From Sphingobacteriaceae bacterium (GTDB taxonomy: Bacteria; Bacteroidota; Bacteroidia; Sphingobacteriales; Sphingobacteriaceae), in the NCBI GenBank assembly GCA_019751895.1, contig JAIEMU010000139.1, positions 1 through 36,046 of the forward strand: DNA of 36,046 nucleotides, given 5' to 3'. A program made the position numbers and the translations under genes. Positions 33,691 through 36,046 of the stretch are shown here, piece after piece. The notes below the pieces were generated by a model. That model searched no databases. It saw only the letters and a program-made list of their open reading frames with translations, and had not been told where the DNA came from. Positions within the stretch are counted from its first letter, which is position 1; each line of letters starts with the position of its first letter.

Positions 33691-34467
33691 TTAGTCTTCA
33701 AAGTAAATTGAAGACTTGTATTTATATGAAATTTTATTCACTTTGCGTTTAAACCATCTTTCTAATTTTGCAAAAAATCCAGTTTTAATTGGACTTACAT
33801 AATCTTCATAACTCCTATTTCCTGTCATAGAAGTGATAGGTTTTTCAATAGGTGATTTTTCTAATACCACAATGCTATCATAATAATGAACAGATTTAAC
33901 ACTTCTGGTAAAATCGTTTACAGGAAGTTCTGGAGTTCGAGAGTGAAAAGCGTTAATTTGGTCTATCCATTGTTTTGAGTATTCTATAAATGAACCTTTC
34001 CTTTTATATCCTCCACCATACTCTGGCCAATAAGATGTGTGACAATCTTCACATAAATACACGCCATCAGGCTTTATATGTTTAAAAAGCTCTTCGTATG
34101 AAACAATTTGTTGCTTCATTGTATGTCCTCCGTCGTCAATTATAATATCAATTTGAGGAATTTTAGAAACTACATCTCTAAGGAATTTTCTATCTGACTG
34201 AGAGCCAATAAAAATTTCTATTTGTTCTTCTTCAAATTGTTTACTACGGGGCTCGATATCAATTCCGTAAATTTTACATTTGTCACCGAAGTAATTTTTC
34301 CACATCTGTAAACTACCGCCTTGGTAAACACCGATTTCTAAAATGACAATTTCTTTGCCAACAAACCGAGAAAAGTGCTTTTCATATACTTCAAAATAAT
34401 GGTGCCATTTGTGAATAAGCCTACCTGTATTTGATTGAAAATATTCAGATAATTGATTTTTTTGCAT
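33691..34467 (-). CDS. Class I SAM methyltransferase, MycE/CmcI-like
   Basis: A 258-residue protein. The SAM-binding motif LEIGVYQGGS (43-52) is followed by D70 at the end of the second strand (YGIDIEPR), and IDDGGHT (110-116) is typical of the metal-dependent sugar O-methyltransferases of the MycE/TylE group and of CmcI-like proteins. A basic C-terminal tail of about 35 residues (for example KLERWFKRKVNK) could bind membrane or a partner. It converges on the glycan locus and has its own promoter. O-methylation of a sugar is the most attractive reading but rests on context. Confidence 0.82.
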   Translation of the reverse strand: MQKNQLSEYFQSNTGRLIHKWHHYFEVYEKHFSRFVGKEIVILEIGVYQGGSLQMWKNYFGDKCKIYGIDIEPRSKQFEEEQIEIFIGSQSDRKFLRDVVSKIPQIDIIIDDGGHTMKQQIVSYEELFKHIKPDGVYLCEDCHTSYWPEYGGGYKRKGSFIEYSKQWIDQINAFHSRTPELPVNDFTRSVKSVHYYDSIVVLEKSPIEKPITSMTGNRSYEDYVSPIKTGFFAKLERWFKRKVNKISYKYKSSIYFED

Positions 34468-34493
34468 AATTAAAATTAAAATTTATTTTTTTG

Positions 34494-34523
34494 TAAAGGT
34501 ATAATTTAAGTTTGTAACTACAA
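34494..34523 (-). promoter_or_regulatory. Promoter of the methyltransferase gene
   Basis: On the minus strand, TTG (complement of 34521-34523) and TACCTTTA (complement of 34494-34501) are 19 bases apart. This fits the -33/-7 layout, with one mismatch in the last base of the -7 box. The start would be near 34490, about 23 bases before the ATG. Confidence 0.5.
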
Positions 34524-34536
34524 TTACCGAATATCC

Positions 34537-35922
34537 TTAACTCTCCAAAAATAGTTCAAATACTTCGTTTATTTTACTTACCGATACAATTTGTATTTTA
34601 AATTTGTCTTTGTTCAATCCTTTGAGGTTGTAAGTAGAAACCACAATTTTTTCAAACCCTAGTTTTTCGGCTTCGCTAATGCGTTGTTCAATTCGGTTCA
34701 CGGCTCTAATTTCGCCAGATAATCCTACCTCAGCAGCAAAGCAGATTTTAGAAGGGATAAAAATATCTTGTTGAGAGGACACAATGGCAACAATAATTGC
34801 CAAATCAATGGCGGGGTCATCTACTTTAATACCTCCCGCAATGTTTAAAAACACATCCTGCGTACTTAATCTAAAACCACATCTTTTTTCCAAAACAGCA
34901 AGCAGCATATTCATTCGTTTGGTATCAAAACCCGTAGCCGAACGTTGTGGCGTACCATACGCTGCGGTACTTACCAGGGCTTGCGTTTCGATGAGCATGG
35001 GTCTGCTTCCTTCCAAAGTTGCGGCTATGGCGATGCCACTTAGCTCTTCGTCACGTTGTGAAAGTAAAATTTCCGAAGGATTAGAAACCTCACGCAATCC
35101 GCTACCATGCATGGCATAGATGCCCATTTCGGCAGCTGCCCCAAAACGATTTTTGATGGAACGCAATATTCTGTAAATGTGATGCCGATCTCCTTCAAAC
35201 TGCAAAACAGTGTCCACCATGTGTTCCAATACTTTGGGACCAGCAATGGCACCATCTTTGGTGATATGCCCAATTAAAAAAACAGGCGTATTGGTTTCTT
35301 TCGCAAAGCGAATCAATTCGGCGGTACATTCTTTTATTTGAGAAATGCTGCCCGGTGTAGCATCGATGTGGGCAGAATGTAAGGTTTGTATCGAGTCGAT
35401 AATTAAAATTTGAGGCTCAAGAATTTCTATTTGCTTGAAAATATTTTGTGTTGAAGTTTCGGTAAGGATAAAACATTCCGATTTTTTGTTTTCGTTTTTC
35501 ACCAACCTATCGGCTCTCATTTTTATTTGTTGATCGCTTTCCTCTCCCGAAACGTAAAGCACCTTTTTGCGGTTCAAGTTGAGCGCCAATTGCAATAGTA
35601 AGGTCGATTTTCCGATACCTGGCTCTCCACCAATTAAAGTCACCGAGCCATCAATCAATCCGCCACCCAATACACGGTCAAGTTCATGGTCTCCAGTTTC
35701 AATTCTAGTTTCTGTGGATGATTTTATTTCCTCAACTAAAGTAGGTTTGTTTGCTTTTTGTGTAATTGTGCTGGGTTTCCAAGTAGGAATGTTGGCGCTT
35801 TGTTTTTCGATAATTTCTTCCACAAAGGTGTTCCATTGATTGCAAGAAGGGCATTTTCCCAACCACTTGGCAGACTCGTGTCCGCAACTTTGACAAAAAT
35901 ATGCCGATTTTGTTTTAGCCAA
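34537..35922 (-). CDS. radA: DNA repair protein RadA (Sms)
   Basis: A 461-residue RecA-related branch-migration ATPase. The N-terminal C4 zinc finger has C10, C13, C24 and C27. The ATPase core has Walker A GEPGIGKS (99-106) and the RadA-specific KNRFG motif (257-261). The C-terminal Lon-protease-like domain is seen in GLSGEIRAVNRIEQRI. The reading frame has no ATG between the upstream in-frame stop (35968-35970) and the zinc finger. The initiation codon must be the TTG at 35920-35922, which lines up with the conserved MAK start of relatives. It stands alone in the window. Confidence 0.96.
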   Translation of the reverse strand: MAKTKSAYFCQSCGHESAKWLGKCPSCNQWNTFVEEIIEKQSANIPTWKPSTITQKANKPTLVEEIKSSTETRIETGDHELDRVLGGGLIDGSVTLIGGEPGIGKSTLLLQLALNLNRKKVLYVSGEESDQQIKMRADRLVKNENKKSECFILTETSTQNIFKQIEILEPQILIIDSIQTLHSAHIDATPGSISQIKECTAELIRFAKETNTPVFLIGHITKDGAIAGPKVLEHMVDTVLQFEGDRHHIYRILRSIKNRFGAAAEMGIYAMHGSGLREVSNPSEILLSQRDEELSGIAIAATLEGSRPMLIETQALVSTAAYGTPQRSATGFDTKRMNMLLAVLEKRCGFRLSTQDVFLNIAGGIKVDDPAIDLAIIVAIVSSQQDIFIPSKICFAAEVGLSGEIRAVNRIEQRISEAEKLGFEKIVVSTYNLKGLNKDKFKIQIVSVSKINEVFELFLES

Positions 35923-36046
35923 TTTAATTGATTTTTTGAGGGTGAAATTTTTATACGAAATTAACTTTTATTCGCAGAAAGTGCAATAAAGATTTTTTTT
36001 CGGGATGAAATAAAATGAGAGGCATTTTCCACTCAGTTTCGTACTT
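35923..36046. other. Window end, no gene recognised
   Basis: This 124-base end stretch is AT-rich upstream of radA. I see no clear TAnnTTTG box and no tRNA. An ATG at 36015 opens a plus-strand frame that runs off the edge after ten codons and cannot be judged. Confidence 0.3.

Noticed and set aside
36015-36046. Start of a plus-strand gene at the right edge
   Set aside because: Only ten codons are visible and they match nothing I recognise.

Overview
The window looks like chromosomal DNA from a Flavobacteriia member (Bacteroidota, Flavobacterium-like). It is strongly AT-rich. Several promoters have the Bacteroidota TAnnTTTG -7 box, some with a TTG/TTTG -33 box, and Shine-Dalgarno sequences are scarce. 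The gene families also fit: Wzi-type outer membrane proteins, DUF4286, DUF2461, BI-1 proteins and an OmpA-like lipoprotein. I see no rRNA, CRISPR array, prophage or intact transposon. There is one initiator tRNA-Met/tRNA-Glu pair and one decayed insertion-sequence relic.

Layout. 1-5.4 kb: a DUF1456 protein, a kinase/response-regulator operon on the minus strand, and a plus-strand TPR protein / DUF4286 / RmlC run ending at a bidirectional terminator. 5.4-9.4 kb: a minus-strand run from murQ through an unknown acidic protein, a BI-1 membrane protein, a small CxxC membrane protein and DUF2461 to an OmpA-like lipoprotein. 9.5-14 kb: a CtpA-type protease (+), then the GTPases Der and Era and an exported thioredoxin (-). 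14.0-14.3 kb: a self-contained tRNA unit with promoter and terminator. 14.3-15.4 kb: ruvX and an O-methyltransferase. 15.4-15.8 kb: the remains of what looks like an ISAs1-family element. 15.8-23.4 kb: a coiled-coil membrane protein, a GHL10 glycoside hydrolase, and sodA, tadA, an RlmI-like methyltransferase and dapF on the minus strand, with an HtrA/DegQ protease diverging from dapF.

23.5-33.6 kb is the main accessory region, a cell-surface glycan locus read from one strand. It has a DXD glycosyltransferase, a polytopic GT87-like protein, a Wzi-family outer membrane protein, two GT2-type transferases, an LtaS-like membrane phosphotransferase, an MsbA-like ABC exporter and a third GT2-like transferase. 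A convergent SAM methyltransferase with its own promoter lies beyond the terminator. Together they suggest synthesis, flipping, periplasmic modification and surface attachment of a polysaccharide or glycolipid, with no Wzx/Wzy pair in view. radA closes the window and starts with TTG.

The most unusual observations are the composition of the glycan locus, the IS relic, the -7 boxes that abut start codons (implying leaderless or very short-leader mRNAs), and small conserved-looking unknown genes embedded in the murQ run.
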